A stretch of DNA of 64,000 bases. It comes from Escherichia coli (lineage in GTDB: Bacteria > Pseudomonadota > Gammaproteobacteria > Enterobacterales > Enterobacteriaceae). The stretch lies in the NCBI GenBank assembly GCA_021307345.1, contig CP089930.1, positions 1,488,001 to 1,552,000 on the forward strand. The letters are read 5' to 3'. This document shows positions 37,155 to 47,940 of the stretch, piece by piece (position 1 is the first letter of the stretch; each line of letters starts with the position of its first letter). The translations under genes and the position numbers were made by a program. The notes under the pieces were generated by a model that ran no database searches, was not told the origin of the DNA, and saw nothing but the letters and a program-made list of their open reading frames with translations.

Positions 37155-37868
37155 TTACCCGCCTAAATACGCGCTTCTCACCGCTTCGTTCGCCAGCAGC
37201 GCGTCGCCGGTATCGGAGAGCACCACATGGCCGTTTTCCAGCACGTAGCCGCGATCCGCCAGCTTTAGCGCCTGGTTGGCGTTCTGCTCGACGAGGAAGA
37301 TAGTCATCCCCTGCTCGCGCAGCTGCTCGATGGTGTCGAAAATTTGCTGGATGATAATCGGCGCAAGGCCGAGCGATGGCTCATCAAGCAACAACAAACG
37401 CGGGTTGCTCATCAGCGCACGACCAATCGCCAGCATCTGCTGTTCACCGCCGGACATGGTGCCCGCCCGCTGAATACGGCGCTCATGCAGACGCGGGAAC
37501 AGCTCATACACCCACTTTATGCGCTCCTGAAACTGGTCGCGTTCGGCAAAGAAGCCGCCCATTGCCAGGTTCTCTTCCACCGTCATTCGTGAGAAGACAC
37601 GACGCCCTTCCGGGACAATCGCTACCGCTTCGCGCATGATTTTCGCCGTCTGCCAGTCGGTAATGTCTTTATCATCAAACACAATTCGCCCGTTGGTGGC
37701 GCGCGGATCGCCGCATAACGTACCAAGCAAGGTGGTTTTCCCCGCCCCGTTCGCGCCAATGAGGGTGACAATCTCGCCCTGATTGATATGCAGGCTCACC
37801 TCATGCAGCGCCTGGATTTTGCCGTAGTGGGCGCTGACTTTGTCAAAGGACAACATGACTTTTTCCAT
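37155..37868 (-). CDS. livF: LivF, ATPase of the branched-chain amino acid importer
   Basis: ABC ATPase of 237 residues. Walker A GANGAGKTT is at 38-46, with signature MSGGEQQML, LLLDEPSLGLAP and the switch LVEQNA. With LivG it powers uptake of leucine, isoleucine and valine through LivHM. I chose MEKVMLSF. An ATG four codons earlier overlaps the livG stop. It is the last gene of livKHMGF. Confidence 0.97.
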   Translation of the reverse strand: MEKVMLSFDKVSAHYGKIQALHEVSLHINQGEIVTLIGANGAGKTTLLGTLCGDPRATNGRIVFDDKDITDWQTAKIMREAVAIVPEGRRVFSRMTVEENLAMGGFFAERDQFQERIKWVYELFPRLHERRIQRAGTMSGGEQQMLAIGRALMSNPRLLLLDEPSLGLAPIIIQQIFDTIEQLREQGMTIFLVEQNANQALKLADRGYVLENGHVVLSDTGDALLANEAVRSAYLGG

Positions 37869-37869
37869 C

Positions 37870-38637
37870 TTATGCCTCACCTAAATAGGCACGGATCACG
37901 TCCGGGTTATTACGGATCTGCTCCGGCGTGCCGTTTGCCAGTGGCGTCCCCTGATTGACCACGTAAATTCTGTCTGAAATCCCCATCACCAGCTTCATAT
38001 CGTGTTCAATCAACAAGATAGTGGTGTTGTGATGGTTACGCAGTTCGGCAATCAACTCATCCAGCTCTTTGGTCTCTTTCGGATTAAGACCTGCCGCCGG
38101 TTCGTCGAGCATTAAAATCTCCGGCTGCGTCACCATGCAGCGGGCAATCTCCAGGCGACGCTGGTCACCGTAGGCCAGGTTACTCGCCTGACGGTTAGCG
38201 TGTTCCAGCAAACCAATGCGCTCAAGCCAGGTTGCGGCTCGATCGAGCGCCTCACTTTGGGCACGACGGAAAGAAGGCGTTTTCAACAGGCCAGAGAACA
38301 GCCCGGTTTTCAGTTGCTGATGCTGCGCCACCAACAGGTTTTCAATTACCGTCATTTCGCGGAACAGACGCACGTGCTGAAAAGTACGCACCACCCCCAT
38401 ACGGGCGATTTGCTGACCCGCCAAACCTTCCAGATGCTGATCGCGCAGTAAAATGGTGCCGCCAGTGGGTTTGTAGAATCCGGTCAGGCAGTTAAAGACC
38501 GTGGTTTTTCCGGCACCGTTAGGGCCGATTAACGAGACGATCTCCTGCGGGTACAGTTCGAGATTGACGTTATTCACCGCCAGCAGGCCGCCGAAGCGCA
38601 TCATCAGGCCGTTAACAGATAATAATGGCTGATTCAT
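37870..38637 (-). CDS. livG: LivG, ATPase of the branched-chain amino acid importer
   Basis: ABC ATPase of 255 residues with Walker [10 protein letters not shown] at 38-46, a divergent signature region ([13 protein letters not shown]), [12 protein letters not shown] and the switch LLIEHD. It partners LivF. Its start overlaps the livM stop by four bases. Confidence 0.97.
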   Translation of the reverse strand: MNQPLLSVNGLMMRFGGLLAVNNVNLELYPQEIVSLIGPNGAGKTTVFNCLTGFYKPTGGTILLRDQHLEGLAGQQIARMGVVRTFQHVRLFREMTVIENLLVAQHQQLKTGLFSGLLKTPSFRRAQSEALDRAATWLERIGLLEHANRQASNLAYGDQRRLEIARCMVTQPEILMLDEPAAGLNPKETKELDELIAELRNHHNTTILLIEHDMKLVMGISDRIYVVNQGTPLANGTPEQIRNNPDVIRAYLGEA

Positions 38638-39911
38638 GCCTGCTCTCCTTTCGCTGCGCCGTTTTTCAGCTTGAGTTGCGGGCGCGTCATGGGCAGCAAG
38701 CCCTGCGGACGCCAGATCATCATCAGCACCATCAAACCACCGAGCATTAACATGCTGTATTCGTTGAAATCACGCATCAACTCGCGCGACACCACCAGCA
38801 AAATTGCCGCCAGGATCACCGCGAACTGCGACCCTATGCCACCGAGCACCACTATCGCCAGCACAAATGCCGATTCGGCAAAGGTGAAGGATTCCGGGCT
38901 GACAAAGCCCTGACGCGCCGCAAACAGCGTTCCGGCAAAACCCGCAAACGCGGCGCTGATGGTAAAGGCGGTCAGCTTGATACGACGTGGGCTTAAGCCC
39001 AGCGAACGGCAGGCGATCTCGTCTTCACGCAACGCTTCCCACGCACGCCCCAGCGGCATCCGCAGCAGGCGGTTAATGACGAACAAAGAGAACACTACCA
39101 GCAGCAAGGCCACCAGGTAGAGGAAGATGACGCGATCGGAGGGATCGTATTTCAGGCCAAAGAAATTACTGAACGTATCCCAGCCGCCTTCGCGGGCGGT
39201 ACGGCTGAACTCCAGGCCGAAGAAGGTCGGTTTAGGGATCTGGCTGATACCGTTCGGACCACCGGTAATTTCGGTGTTATTGAGCAGCAATATGCGCACA
39301 ATTTCGCCGAAACCGAGGGTAACGATCGCCAGATAATCACCACGCAAACGCAGCACCGGGAAGCCGAGCAGGAAGCCCGCCGCCGCTGCCATTAATCCGG
39401 CAATCGGCAGGCAAGTCCAGAAGCCAAGGCCGTAATAGTGATTGAGCAGCGCAAAGGTGTAAGCGCCGATGGCGTAAAAGCCGCCGTAACCGAGCACCAG
39501 CAAACCAGAAAGCCCTACCACCACGTTCAGCCCGAGGCCGAGGATAATGTAGATCATGGTCAGAGTGGCAATATCCACCGTCCCACGTGACACCATAAAC
39601 GGCCATGCCACCGCAAGCACCAGCAGCGCCACGAGGAACAGCTTTTGCTTCACCGTGGAACCATCAATCGCTGGCAGAATAAACTTCGGCCCTGAAACGC
39701 TTTTTAGCCCTTTCTGGAAAGCGGGTCGCACAAGCTGGAAGAAAAAGACCACCGCCGTGCCAATAAACACCCACTGCCAACGGATGTCCGAAGCACTGTC
39801 AACCACCAGTTTGGTGCCATCCAGTTCCAGTTGCACGCCCATAAAGATGCCCGCCAGAACAAAGAACATAGCGGCAGAAAGCAGCGCCATTGCAATATGC
39901 ATCGGTTTCAT
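38634..39911 (-). CDS. livM: LivM, permease of the branched-chain amino acid importer
   Basis: Inner-membrane permease of 425 residues with about nine or ten helices. The conserved [20 protein letters not shown] segment is the ATPase-contact loop. The N-terminal ~120 residues are an extension beyond the usual family core. Its ATG overlaps the livH stop by four bases. It acts with LivH, LivG, LivF and either LivJ or LivK. Confidence 0.97.
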   Translation of the reverse strand: MKPMHIAMALLSAAMFFVLAGIFMGVQLELDGTKLVVDSASDIRWQWVFIGTAVVFFFQLVRPAFQKGLKSVSGPKFILPAIDGSTVKQKLFLVALLVLAVAWPFMVSRGTVDIATLTMIYIILGLGLNVVVGLSGLLVLGYGGFYAIGAYTFALLNHYYGLGFWTCLPIAGLMAAAAGFLLGFPVLRLRGDYLAIVTLGFGEIVRILLLNNTEITGGPNGISQIPKPTFFGLEFSRTAREGGWDTFSNFFGLKYDPSDRVIFLYLVALLLVVFSLFVINRLLRMPLGRAWEALREDEIACRSLGLSPRRIKLTAFTISAAFAGFAGTLFAARQGFVSPESFTFAESAFVLAIVVLGGIGSQFAVILAAILLVVSRELMRDFNEYSMLMLGGLMVLMMIWRPQGLLPMTRPQLKLKNGAAKGEQA

Positions 39912-40834
39912 ACTTTCTCTACCTCCGGGCGACCCAGAATACCTGTCGGCATCACCAGCAGAACCAGAATCAGTAAGGCAAATGAGACCACATCTTTATA
40001 TTCCGTACTCAAATAAGCCGAAGAGAGCGCCTCCGCAATCCCCAGAATCACCCCGCCAATCATCGCCCCCGGAATACTGCCAATCCCACCGAGCACCGCT
40101 GCGGTAAAGGCTTTCATCCCGGCCATAAAGCCGATGTAGGGGTTAATCACGCCGTAGAACTGACCGAGCAGAACGCCCGCCACCGCCGCCATCGCCGCGC
40201 CAATCACAAAAGTCAGCGCAATCACCCGGTCGGTGTTGATGCCAAGCAGGCTCGCCATTTTCAGATCTTCCGCGCAGGCACGACACGCGCGCCCCATGCG
40301 GGAATAGCGAATGAAAATCGTCAGCGCCAGCATGGCGAGGAAGGTAACAATCCAGATCACCGCCTGCATGGTAGTAATAGAGGCAGAGAAGTTTTCGCTA
40401 TGCCCCACCACCCACTGACCGTTAAACAGGCTGGGCAGCGCCACGTCGCGCGAACCTTCGGTCAGGCTGACGTAGTTTTGCAGGAAGATGGACATGCCGA
40501 TTGCAGAAATGAGGGCAATCAGGCGCTTAGAGTTACGTACCGGGCGATAGGCCACCCGTTCGATACTCCAGCCGTAGGCGCTGGCAATGACGATTGCGCC
40601 GACAAATCCCGCCGCTACCAGCAGCCAGCCGGTATCAATGCCCATCATCATCAGTGCAGCGATGATCATAAAGGAGACGTAGCTGCCAATCATGTAAACC
40701 TCGCCGTGGGCGAAGTTGATCATGCCGATAATGCCGTAAACCATGGTGTAGCCGATGGCTATCAGCGCGTAGGTACTGCCCAGCGTGACGCCGTTAAACA
40801 TCTGCTGCAAGAAATACAAAAACTGCTCAGACAT
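39908..40834 (-). CDS. livH: LivH, permease of the branched-chain amino acid importer
   Basis: Inner-membrane permease of 308 residues with about eight helices. The family motif GLSx-like [20 protein letters not shown] is near the N-terminus and the ATPase-contact loop is [20 protein letters not shown]. It follows livK after 47 bases that contain a GC-rich inverted repeat (near 40853-40878), which may reduce read-through from the strongly made binding protein. Confidence 0.97.
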   Translation of the reverse strand: MSEQFLYFLQQMFNGVTLGSTYALIAIGYTMVYGIIGMINFAHGEVYMIGSYVSFMIIAALMMMGIDTGWLLVAAGFVGAIVIASAYGWSIERVAYRPVRNSKRLIALISAIGMSIFLQNYVSLTEGSRDVALPSLFNGQWVVGHSENFSASITTMQAVIWIVTFLAMLALTIFIRYSRMGRACRACAEDLKMASLLGINTDRVIALTFVIGAAMAAVAGVLLGQFYGVINPYIGFMAGMKAFTAAVLGGIGSIPGAMIGGVILGIAEALSSAYLSTEYKDVVSFALLILVLLVMPTGILGRPEVEKV

Positions 40835-40881
40835 AAGGTAACCTTTCTAAACCCGCCCGCATTTCACGGACGGTGGGATGA

Positions 40882-41991
40882 TCACTTGGCTGCCGTGGAT
40901 GAACCGTCGGCGTGCCACTGGAAGACACCAAAATCAAATCCCTTCAGATCGCCTTTTTCATCCCAGTTCAGCGGCCCAATCACGGTGTTTGCACCGTTAG
41001 CTTTTAAATCTTTCACCAGTGTCAGCGGCTCATCGCTGCTGGTACGCTCAAGGGCAGTTGCCAGAGATTGCACCGCCGCATAGGTGATCCAGACATAAGG
41101 TCCGGACGGATCTTTCTTGTCCGCTTTCAGCGCATCAACGATGCCTTTGTTTACCGGATCCTGGTCATAGCGTTTTGGCATGGTGACCAACATGCCTTCG
41201 GCGGCATCGCCGGCAATGTTCGACAGCGACGCATTACCTACACCTTCCGGCCCCATAAACTGAGTATTCAGGCCAACGGAACGCGCCTGGCGCAGCATCT
41301 GCCCCATTTCCGGGTAGTAACCACCGTAGTAAACAAAGTCGATGTTTTCTTTTTTCAGGCGGGCGATCAGCGCGGAGAAATCTTTCTCGCCAGCGGTAAT
41401 GCCGTCGAAGAAGACGACGTTGGCGTTAGCCGCTTTCAGCCCGTCCTGCACCGAACGCGCCAGCCCTTCGCCATACTGTTGTTTGTCGTGAATGATGGCG
41501 ATGCGCTGAGGCTTCACCGTCTCAACAATGTATTTTGCCGCCGTTGGCCCCTGGGAAGAGTCCAGCCCGGCAGTACGCATGATGTGTTGATAACCGCGTT
41601 GAGTCAGCTCCGGGTTAGTCGCCCCCGGCGAGATCATCAGGATACCTTCATCTTCATAGATATCTGACGCAGGTTGGGTAGAAGAGGAACACAGATGGCC
41701 AATAACGTATTTAATGCCGTCGTTAACGATTTTGTTGGCGACCGCAACGGCTTGTTTTGGGTCGCAGGCGTCGTCATATTCCACGCCAACCAACTTATCG
41801 CCCTTAATTCCCCCTTTGGCATTAATGTCTTTAATCGCCTGACGCGCGCCGTTAAATTCCATATCACCCCACTGGGCAATCGGGCCGGACATCGCGCCGA
41901 CAACGGCAACTTTAATATCGTCGGCTAAAGCAGTGTGTGAAATTGCCAGTGCAATCATCCCTGCGATGATAGTTTTCGCATTCCGTTTCAT
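40882..41991 (-). CDS. livK: LivK, leucine-specific periplasmic binding protein
   Basis: Periplasmic binding protein of 369 residues for the Liv importer, specific for leucine. The signal peptide ends AISHTALA, then [14 protein letters not shown]. The disulfide-containing DDACDPKQA...HLCSSST region is present. It is a close paralogue of LivJ, encoded 1.7 kb away. I chose MKRNAKTII over an ATG two codons upstream. First gene of livKHMGF. Confidence 0.97.
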   Translation of the reverse strand: MKRNAKTIIAGMIALAISHTALADDIKVAVVGAMSGPIAQWGDMEFNGARQAIKDINAKGGIKGDKLVGVEYDDACDPKQAVAVANKIVNDGIKYVIGHLCSSSTQPASDIYEDEGILMISPGATNPELTQRGYQHIMRTAGLDSSQGPTAAKYIVETVKPQRIAIIHDKQQYGEGLARSVQDGLKAANANVVFFDGITAGEKDFSALIARLKKENIDFVYYGGYYPEMGQMLRQARSVGLNTQFMGPEGVGNASLSNIAGDAAEGMLVTMPKRYDQDPVNKGIVDALKADKKDPSGPYVWITYAAVQSLATALERTSSDEPLTLVKDLKANGANTVIGPLNWDEKGDLKGFDFGVFQWHADGSSTAAK

Positions 41992-42413
41992 AGTCAAAAA
42001 TCCCCACTCGTAATGTTGTGTTGCTTTGTTTTTTATGTGTTAACAAATCAGACTGTTCTTTTTTATACTGCGCTGTTTTTGCCTGTCCGATTAAGGGTTT
42101 AGCGCAGTTTTTGTGATGATATCGATTAAAATCTCTATTTTTCAGTCGATTAAGAACAGATAATATTCTGAATTAATTGATAGATAAACAGAAAAAAGCG
42201 CCGTTGTCAGCATAAAATAACGGTACAAAGGGCGGAATAATTCACTACCATTCAGGGGATTATGCTGGACAATTTTCATTCTATAATGTTTTTAATTTGT
42301 AATTATTGCTGAAAAAAAATTAATCACCTGCCAAAAGAAATAAAAAAGAGAAAGCCTCCGATTAAATTATTTCGCTACACTGGTTCCACTTTTGTGATTT
42401 GTACGGGTTCCCC
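41992..42413. other. AT-rich divergent promoter region between livK and panM
   Basis: A 422-base AT-rich gap with no plausible gene. It should carry the livK promoter (known to be controlled by leucine through Lrp) on the left and the panM promoter on the right. I could not define boxes or operators with confidence. Confidence 0.6.
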
Positions 42414-42797
42414 ATGAAGCTGACCATCATTCGATTAGAAAACTTTAGCGACCAGGATCGGATTGACCTGCAAAAGATCTGGCCGGAGTATTCTCCTTCC
42501 TCTTTACAGGTTGACGATTCCCACCGTATTTACGCCGCGCGTTTTAACGAGCGCCTGCTCGCTGCCGTGCGAGTAACCTTAAGCGGCACCGAGGGAGCGA
42601 TGGATTCCCTGCGTGTACGGGAAGTCACCCGCCGACGCGGCGTAGGGCAATATCTGCTGGAAGAAGTGTTACGTGATAATCCCGGCGTTTCATCCTGGTG
42701 GATGGCGGATGCTGGCGTGGAAGATCGCGGCGTGATGACAGCGTTTATGCAAGCACAGGGGTTTACGGCACAGCAGGGCGGTTGGGAGAAGCGTTAA
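42414..42797 (+). CDS. panM: PanM (PanZ), PanD maturation factor
   Basis: GNAT-like protein of 127 residues that binds acetyl-CoA and triggers self-cleavage of aspartate decarboxylase PanD, needed for beta-alanine and coenzyme A synthesis. It also gives feedback inhibition of PanD. The CoA-binding motif is VTRRRGVGQYLLEEV. I chose MKLTIIRLE, with an upstream in-frame ATG five codons earlier as alternative. Its stop codon overlaps by three bases that of the convergent ataT-like gene. Confidence 0.94.
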   Translation: MKLTIIRLENFSDQDRIDLQKIWPEYSPSSLQVDDSHRIYAARFNERLLAAVRVTLSGTEGAMDSLRVREVTRRRGVGQYLLEEVLRDNPGVSSWWMADAGVEDRGVMTAFMQAQGFTAQQGGWEKR

Positions 42798-43321
42798 TCA
42801 CTCTGTGTAAAAAGCAGTTCTATGGATTTGGTTGGGAAAAATAACGCATTTTCGTTTTCTCCGACCAACGGGATAAAGCCCAGCGACTGATAAAACGTAT
42901 GGGCTTTTTCATTCAGCGCCTCGACAAAAAGACCGTGAATACCTACCGCTAAAGAGGCTGACCAGACGACTTTCATGGCATGAGCAACCAGTGTTGCTCC
43001 CCATCCCTGCCCCTGTATTGAACGATCAATTGCCAGACGCCCAAGAGTGACGCTGGGAATATTTTTGTAGGGAATTTTTTTCTGTTTCGATTTCGAGGGC
43101 AATGCGGCTCGTTCAAAACAACTGCCGGATAATGTGTAATATCCCAGGACCTGACGTTCTGCCGTGTTGGCACGAAGGATGTACGCTCGCAGAATTTTAT
43201 TGCGATGCTGACGAACCAGATGTGTCGTCAGAAAGAGATTTAAGGCTTCCTCGCCGCAGTCGAATCGCTGTAGATCATAATCTGCATCATCGGTCAGAAT
43301 CTCTATCGTCAGATCATCCAT
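42794..43321 (-). CDS. ataT: AtaT-like GNAT toxin of a type II toxin-antitoxin system
   Basis: GNAT acetyltransferase of 175 residues. The acetyl-CoA loop is in GRLAIDRSIQGQGWGATLVA (QGQGWG), and the catalytic-region tyrosine is in AHTFYQSLGF. The family mark DCGEEALNLFL lies near the N-terminus. Known AtaT acetylates the amino group of aminoacyl-tRNA, reported for initiator Met-tRNA, and so blocks translation. The upstream gene on the same strand is the matching DUF1778 antitoxin, six bases away. I recognise the sequence as nearly identical to AtaT of enterohaemorrhagic E. coli. It is absent from this spot in K-12. Confidence 0.92.
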   Translation of the reverse strand: MDDLTIEILTDDADYDLQRFDCGEEALNLFLTTHLVRQHRNKILRAYILRANTAERQVLGYYTLSGSCFERAALPSKSKQKKIPYKNIPSVTLGRLAIDRSIQGQGWGATLVAHAMKVVWSASLAVGIHGLFVEALNEKAHTFYQSLGFIPLVGENENALFFPTKSIELLFTQSD

Positions 43322-43327
43322 AAATTA

Positions 43328-43594
43328 TTACATTCCCTGAAGACGTTTTGCCGCACGTTTTAACTTTTCACCTGGTGACGGCGGATTACTCAGCGCATCC
43401 ATCACCCGCGTCCAGGACTCCTCATTAAGGATCACTCGCCGATGCTGTTCAATCACTTCTGCAGCCCGCTGCGAGGCACTACTCAACATAAATTGGCTGA
43501 CGGACTGATTAGATATCGCCGCCGCTTCCTCAATTAGACTTTTGTCATCGTCAGTTAAACGCAGATCGATACGCTGCTTTTTAACAGCAGACAT
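43328..43594 (-). CDS. ataR: AtaR-like DUF1778 antitoxin
   Basis: Antitoxin of 88 residues. The N-terminal ribbon-helix-helix domain (KKQRIDLRLTDDDKSLIEEA and ISNQSVSQFMLSSA) should bind DNA. The C-terminal tail (NPPSPGEKLKRAAKRLQGM) should wrap the toxin. I chose MSAVKKQ, preceded by AGGAG about 8 bases upstream. An upstream in-frame ATG would start inside the palindromic operator. The pair is expected to repress its own promoter through the inverted repeat at 43620-43642. Confidence 0.92.
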   Translation of the reverse strand: MSAVKKQRIDLRLTDDDKSLIEEAAAISNQSVSQFMLSSASQRAAEVIEQHRRVILNEESWTRVMDALSNPPSPGEKLKRAAKRLQGM

Positions 43595-43619
43595 GTAAAC
43601 TCTCCTGCTACTTATAAAT

Positions 43620-43642
43620 ATGTACGGAATTCTACCGTACAT
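43620..43642 (-). promoter_or_regulatory. Palindromic operator of the ataRT promoter
   Basis: ATGTACGG (43620-43627) and CCGTACAT (43635-43642) are perfect inverted repeats around seven bases, about 26 bases upstream of the ataR ATG. An AT-rich -10-like box (TTATAA, about 43613-43618) follows on the minus strand. This fits autoregulation by a ribbon-helix-helix antitoxin. Confidence 0.7.
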
Positions 43643-43692
43643 TAAGCATATCCTGGATTGTTTAATCTTTCTACAACCATTTCGACAAACAC

Positions 43693-43724
43693 AAAAAAAC
43701 CCGATGGCGGTTCAGCTCATCGGG
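43693..43724 (-). terminator. Terminator of livJ
   Basis: On the minus strand CCCGATG and CATCGGG form a stem with an 11-base loop, followed by seven U residues. It starts about 20 bases after the livJ stop and insulates livJ from the ataRT promoter. Confidence 0.9.
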
Positions 43725-43744
43725 CATTTTCATTTATCTATCTG

Positions 43745-44848
43745 TTACTTCGCATCGGTCGCCGTGCCGTTGGCGTGCCAGTCAAACACACCGAACTCAA
43801 AGCCTTTCAGGTCACCTTTCTCATCCCAGGTCAGTGGCCCCATCACCGTATCAACCGAGTTCGCTTTCAGGTATTTGGCGATTTCAGCCGGATCGTCAGA
43901 CTGATTCAGGCCCGCCTGCAAAGATTGCAGCGCGGCGTAGGTGGTCCAGACGAATGCGCCGCTTGGATCCTGTTTTTTCGCTTTGATCGCGTCAACAATC
44001 GGTTTGTTCGCCGGAACCTGATCGTAGTTCTTCGGCTTGGTCACCAGCAGTCCTTCCGCTGACTCGCCCGCGATATTAGACAGCGAGACGTTAGCCACAC
44101 CTTCCGGCCCCATAAACTGAGTTTTCAGCCCCGCCGCGCGCGCCTGACGCAGGATCTGCCCCATTTCCGGGTGATAACCGCCGTAGTAAACGAAGTCGAT
44201 ATTCTCTTTCTTCAGGCGTGCCACCAGCGTCGAGAAATCTTTTTCCCCGGCGGTGATGCCATCAAAGAACACTACGTTAGCATTGCCTTTCTTCAGGCCG
44301 TCCTGCACCGCACGCGCCAGACCTTCGCCGTACTGTTGTTTGTCGTGAACGATAGCAATACGCTGCGGTTTCACTTTCTCAAGAATATATTTTGCCGCCG
44401 TCGGCCCCTGGTCGGAATCCAGACCGGTGGTGCGCAGGATCAGCTGATAGCCACGGGCAGTCAGCTCTGGCGCGGTTGCCGCTGGGGTGATCATTAAAAT
44501 GCCTTCGTCTTCATAAATGTCAGACGCTGGCTGTGTTGATGAAGAACAGAGGTGACCAATGACATATTTAATGCCGTCGTTAACCACTTTGTTCGCCACG
44601 GCTACGGCCTGTTTCGGGTCACAGGCATCGTCATATTTTACGATTTGCAGTTTGTTGCCTTTAACGCCGCCTTTGGCGTTGATATCCGCAACCGCCTGTT
44701 CTGCGCCAGTAAACTCCTGGTCACCATACTGTGCCACCGGACCAGACATTGCGCCCACGACGGCGACTTTAATATCTTCTGCCAGAGCCATATTGCTGAA
44801 TGCCAGCGCGATACATCCTGCCAGTAACGCTTTACCCTTTATGTTCAT
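43745..44848 (-). CDS. livJ: LivJ, leucine/isoleucine/valine-binding protein
   Basis: Periplasmic binding protein of 367 residues for the Liv importer, accepting leucine, isoleucine and valine. The signal peptide ends FSNMALA, then [14 protein letters not shown]. It is about 80 percent identical to LivK by eye, including the DDACDPKQA and [16 protein letters not shown] blocks. I chose MNIKGKALL, since upstream in-frame starts would place extra residues before the signal. It has its own terminator and a 271-base upstream region. Confidence 0.97.
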   Translation of the reverse strand: MNIKGKALLAGCIALAFSNMALAEDIKVAVVGAMSGPVAQYGDQEFTGAEQAVADINAKGGVKGNKLQIVKYDDACDPKQAVAVANKVVNDGIKYVIGHLCSSSTQPASDIYEDEGILMITPAATAPELTARGYQLILRTTGLDSDQGPTAAKYILEKVKPQRIAIVHDKQQYGEGLARAVQDGLKKGNANVVFFDGITAGEKDFSTLVARLKKENIDFVYYGGYHPEMGQILRQARAAGLKTQFMGPEGVANVSLSNIAGESAEGLLVTKPKNYDQVPANKPIVDAIKAKKQDPSGAFVWTTYAALQSLQAGLNQSDDPAEIAKYLKANSVDTVMGPLTWDEKGDLKGFEFGVFDWHANGTATDAK

Positions 44849-45065
44849 CCTGAGAATCCCCATTCTTCTGGTTATTACGTGTGTTGTGATGTTGTTGTTC
44901 AGCACTTTATTTCGTTTTATGCATGACTACCCGTGCTTTAGCAGCATACTCTGCTAAAACATACCCGATTTTTATGATATTGGAATAGCTATTTTGACAG
45001 TTTATTAACAATCTGCGTGGGGATTGGCGTTTTGCCGGAGGGGGGAATTGATTATTGTAGAGGCC

Positions 45066-45100
45066 CAAAAAACAAAAACCCCGGACTCTCATCCAGGGTT
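45066..45100 (-). terminator. Terminator of rpoH
   Basis: On the minus strand AACCCTGGA and TCCGGGGTT form a stem with one mismatch and a six-base loop, followed by TTTTTGTTTTTT. It starts 20 bases after the rpoH stop. Confidence 0.9.
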
Positions 45101-45119
45101 CTCTGCTTAATAGCGGAAA

Positions 45120-45974
45120 TTACGCTTCAATGGCAGCGCGAAGTTTTTTCATCGCGTTCTTTTCCAGCTGACGTACACGTTCAGCGGAAACGCCGTAACG
45201 GTCAGCCAGTTCCTGCAACGTAGATTTGTTATCTTCGTCCAGCCAGCGCGCGCGGATGATATCCTGGCTACGCTCGTCCAGACCCTGCATCGCGTCGGTC
45301 AGACGGTTTGCCGCCTGCTCTTCCCAGTTATCATCTTCAATGCCGTCGGCAAAGTTAGATGATTTATCCTGCAAATAAAGCACCGGAGCCATCGGCTGGC
45401 TGTCTGAATCGTCGTCGGAAGACATGTCAAAAGTCATGTCCTGTGCCGCCATACGCGATTCCATCTCACGGACGTCTTTGCTGGTTACGCCCAGTTCTCG
45501 GGCCACCATTTCGACTTCATCCTGGTTAAACCAGCCCAGACGCTGCTTGGTTTTACGCAGGTTGAAGAACAGTTTGCGCTGCGCTTTGGTGGTCGCAACT
45601 TTGACGATACGCCAGTTACGCAGAACGTATTCGTGGATCTCTGCTTTGATCCAGTGAACGGCGAAGGAGACCAGGCGCACACCCACTTCCGGGTTGAAAC
45701 GGCGCACTGCTTTCATCAGGCCGATGTTACCTTCCTGAATCAAATCCGCCTGTGGCAGGCCATAGCCCGCATAATTACGAGCAATATGAACAACAAACCG
45801 CAGGTGAGACAGGATCAGCGTTTTAGCTGCTTCCAGATCGCCATGGTAATGCAGCTTTTCAGCCAGCGCCCGCTCCTCGTCAGCCGACAACATCGGCCAC
45901 GCGTTAGCTGCCCGGATGTAGGAATCCAGGTTGCCAACAGGGGCTAAAGCTAAACTTTGCATTTTGTCAGTCAT
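45120..45974 (-). CDS. rpoH: RpoH, heat-shock sigma factor sigma-32
   Basis: Sigma-70-family factor of 284 residues that directs RNA polymerase to heat-shock promoters. Regions 2 ([20 protein letters not shown]) and 4 ([20 protein letters not shown]) are clear, as is the RpoH box QRKLFFNLR used in chaperone and FtsH control. Translation is known to be gated by an RNA thermometer in the first codons. The 244-base upstream region carries DnaA boxes. Confidence 0.98.
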   Translation of the reverse strand: MTDKMQSLALAPVGNLDSYIRAANAWPMLSADEERALAEKLHYHGDLEAAKTLILSHLRFVVHIARNYAGYGLPQADLIQEGNIGLMKAVRRFNPEVGVRLVSFAVHWIKAEIHEYVLRNWRIVKVATTKAQRKLFFNLRKTKQRLGWFNQDEVEMVARELGVTSKDVREMESRMAAQDMTFDMSSDDDSDSQPMAPVLYLQDKSSNFADGIEDDNWEEQAANRLTDAMQGLDERSQDIIRARWLDEDNKSTLQELADRYGVSAERVRQLEKNAMKKLRAAIEA

Positions 45975-46080
45975 TCAAATCCTCTCAATCGATATCTTCT
46001 GGCGCTTCAGTGGTAGCAACAACTGTGCCAGAGCTTAAGAGCAACGAGATTATCATTCACAGTTTTATCAGACCGTGATT

Positions 46081-46113
46081 TTATCCACAAGTTCAATGCT
46101 GTCTTGTGAATAA
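46081..46113. promoter_or_regulatory. Paired DnaA boxes upstream of rpoH
   Basis: TTATCCACA (46081-46089) matches the DnaA box exactly. TTGTGAATAA (46104-46113) is an inverted TTATTCACAA box. They lie about 110-140 bases upstream of rpoH, where DnaA is known to repress some of its several promoters. Confidence 0.7.
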
Positions 46114-46218
46114 ATTACGCACAAAATGTGACATAGAGATGAAATACCGGGAAGAGACAACGGGGTCTCTTTCCCTGCTACGGAACCCATTGCAGGGAAA
46201 GAGTATAACACGATTTTA

Positions 46219-47277
46219 TTATTCCGGCGTAAAGTGCCGTAAATGTTGTACCGTGGCAAGCCATGCTGCCACCCAGCCAATCATCGAACACACCAGCAGC
46301 AGCAGCAGGCATTCATCGAACGATAACCCATTGATATCAAACTTCGTTCCGAATACCTGCGCCACTTCCGCAACCGCCGATGACAAACGCAGCACCAGAA
46401 TTTCTGACAAAATTAATGACAGTAATGCGCCCGAAAATCCCAGCAGCGCGCCACCATACAGGAACGGGCGAAGTATGAAACCATCCGTCGCGCCAATCAG
46501 TTTCTGCACGTTGATGGAGTCGCGGCGGGCAAATATGCTCAGACGCACGCTGTTGCCGATAACCAGGAACACTGCCGCCACCATCAGCACGCCGATCATC
46601 GCCGAAACACGCCCTACCAGCCCAGTCAGTGCGGTCAGACGGGCAAACCAGCTATCGTCCATTCGTACTTCATCGATGCCGTTAATTTGCGTGATGCGAT
46701 CACGCAACGTATTCAGCGACTCCGTCCCCTGAAAATCGAGTTTTGGGATCACCACCGCCACAGCCGGAAGCGGGTTTTCCTCCAGCATGTCCAGCGCGCC
46801 GCCAAAACCAGACCAGTTACGGAACTCGCCCAACGCGTCCTCACGAGAAAGATAGTTCACTTTCTCCACGCCCTGTTCGGCCTGTAACTGTGCCACCACA
46901 CCCGCTGCTGCGTCATCGTCCAGCGTTTTTTGCAGATAAACGGTGATTTGCGGTGAGGGATAATACTGCGTCGCCGCCTGGTTAACGTTTTTGTACACCA
47001 TGTAGCAGACGCTTGGCAGCGTCAGGGAAATGGCGATGACCATCACCGTTAAAAACGTAGCGAACGGTTTGCTTTTGAGATCCTGCAAAGCGCCGTGGAA
47101 CGCATAACGCACCTGTTCGTTGAAAACGTTAGTTTTGCGATTTACCGGTTTTGGCGAGGATTTCGGGCGTTTCGGCGCGTTACGACCACCGTCGCCTGAG
47201 CCGCCGACCGATTTACGGAAGCGATCCAGACGTCCGCCAAACTGCCGGATATGATTGATTGCATCGCGCTTATTCAT
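46219..47277 (-). CDS. ftsX: FtsX, membrane subunit of the FtsEX division complex
   Basis: Inner-membrane protein of 352 residues with four helices. It has a basic N-terminal cytoplasmic tail, a first helix ([20 protein letters not shown]), a large periplasmic loop that binds the amidase activator EnvC, and three C-terminal helices. With FtsE it drives septal peptidoglycan hydrolysis at division. I chose MNKRDAINH. The frame overlaps ftsE by eight bases. Confidence 0.97.
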   Translation of the reverse strand: MNKRDAINHIRQFGGRLDRFRKSVGGSGDGGRNAPKRPKSSPKPVNRKTNVFNEQVRYAFHGALQDLKSKPFATFLTVMVIAISLTLPSVCYMVYKNVNQAATQYYPSPQITVYLQKTLDDDAAAGVVAQLQAEQGVEKVNYLSREDALGEFRNWSGFGGALDMLEENPLPAVAVVIPKLDFQGTESLNTLRDRITQINGIDEVRMDDSWFARLTALTGLVGRVSAMIGVLMVAAVFLVIGNSVRLSIFARRDSINVQKLIGATDGFILRPFLYGGALLGFSGALLSLILSEILVLRLSSAVAEVAQVFGTKFDINGLSFDECLLLLLVCSMIGWVAAWLATVQHLRHFTPE

Positions 47278-47938
47278 GGCCCACGCCTCCATGCAAGTGA
47301 CCATCGCTCAGGGTGAGCATACGATAGGAACGCCGCGAAATCAGGTTGATGTCGTGCGTTGCCATCAATACCGTTACCCCAACGCGGTTAAACTCTTCAA
47401 ACAGGCGTAAAATTCCTTCCGACAGCGCGTCGTCAAGGTTACCGGTCGGTTCGTCCGCCAGCAGTACCGCTGGTTTGTTAACCACCGCGCGGGCAATGCC
47501 AACGCGTTGTTGTTCACCGCCAGAAAGCTGAATCGGAAAGTTCTTCGCTTTGTCCAGTAGCCCGACTTTATCCAGCGCCGCCGATACACGACGACGAATA
47601 TCGTCACCGCTGGCACCGGCGATAATCAACGGGATCGCCACATTATCGTAGACAGTACGATCCATCAGTAGATGGTGATCCTGGAAAATCATGCCAATCT
47701 GGCGGCGCAGAAACGGAACTTCACGGTTTTTCAGACGCGTGATGTCATGGCCGCTAAACCAGATTTTCCCGGCGCTGGGCCGCTCAATCCCACAGATCAG
47801 CTTCAGGAGGGTACTTTTCCCTGCACCGGAATGACCGGTCAGAAACGCCATCTCACCCGGCTGCATATGGAACGTAACGCCCTGCAGCGCCTGTCTCCCA
47901 CCGAGATAAGCCTTGCTGACATGTTCAAAGCGAATCAT
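47270..47938 (-). CDS. ftsE: FtsE, ATPase of the FtsEX division complex
   Basis: ABC-type ATPase of 222 residues. Walker A GHSGAGKS is at 35-42, with signature [25 protein letters not shown] and the switch MATHD. It resembles LolD/MacB-type mechanotransmission ATPases, not transporters. It sits in ftsYEX, 2 bases after ftsY. Confidence 0.97.
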   Translation of the reverse strand: MIRFEHVSKAYLGGRQALQGVTFHMQPGEMAFLTGHSGAGKSTLLKLICGIERPSAGKIWFSGHDITRLKNREVPFLRRQIGMIFQDHHLLMDRTVYDNVAIPLIIAGASGDDIRRRVSAALDKVGLLDKAKNFPIQLSGGEQQRVGIARAVVNKPAVLLADEPTGNLDDALSEGILRLFEEFNRVGVTVLMATHDINLISRRSYRMLTLSDGHLHGGVGHE

Positions 47939-47940
47939 TG

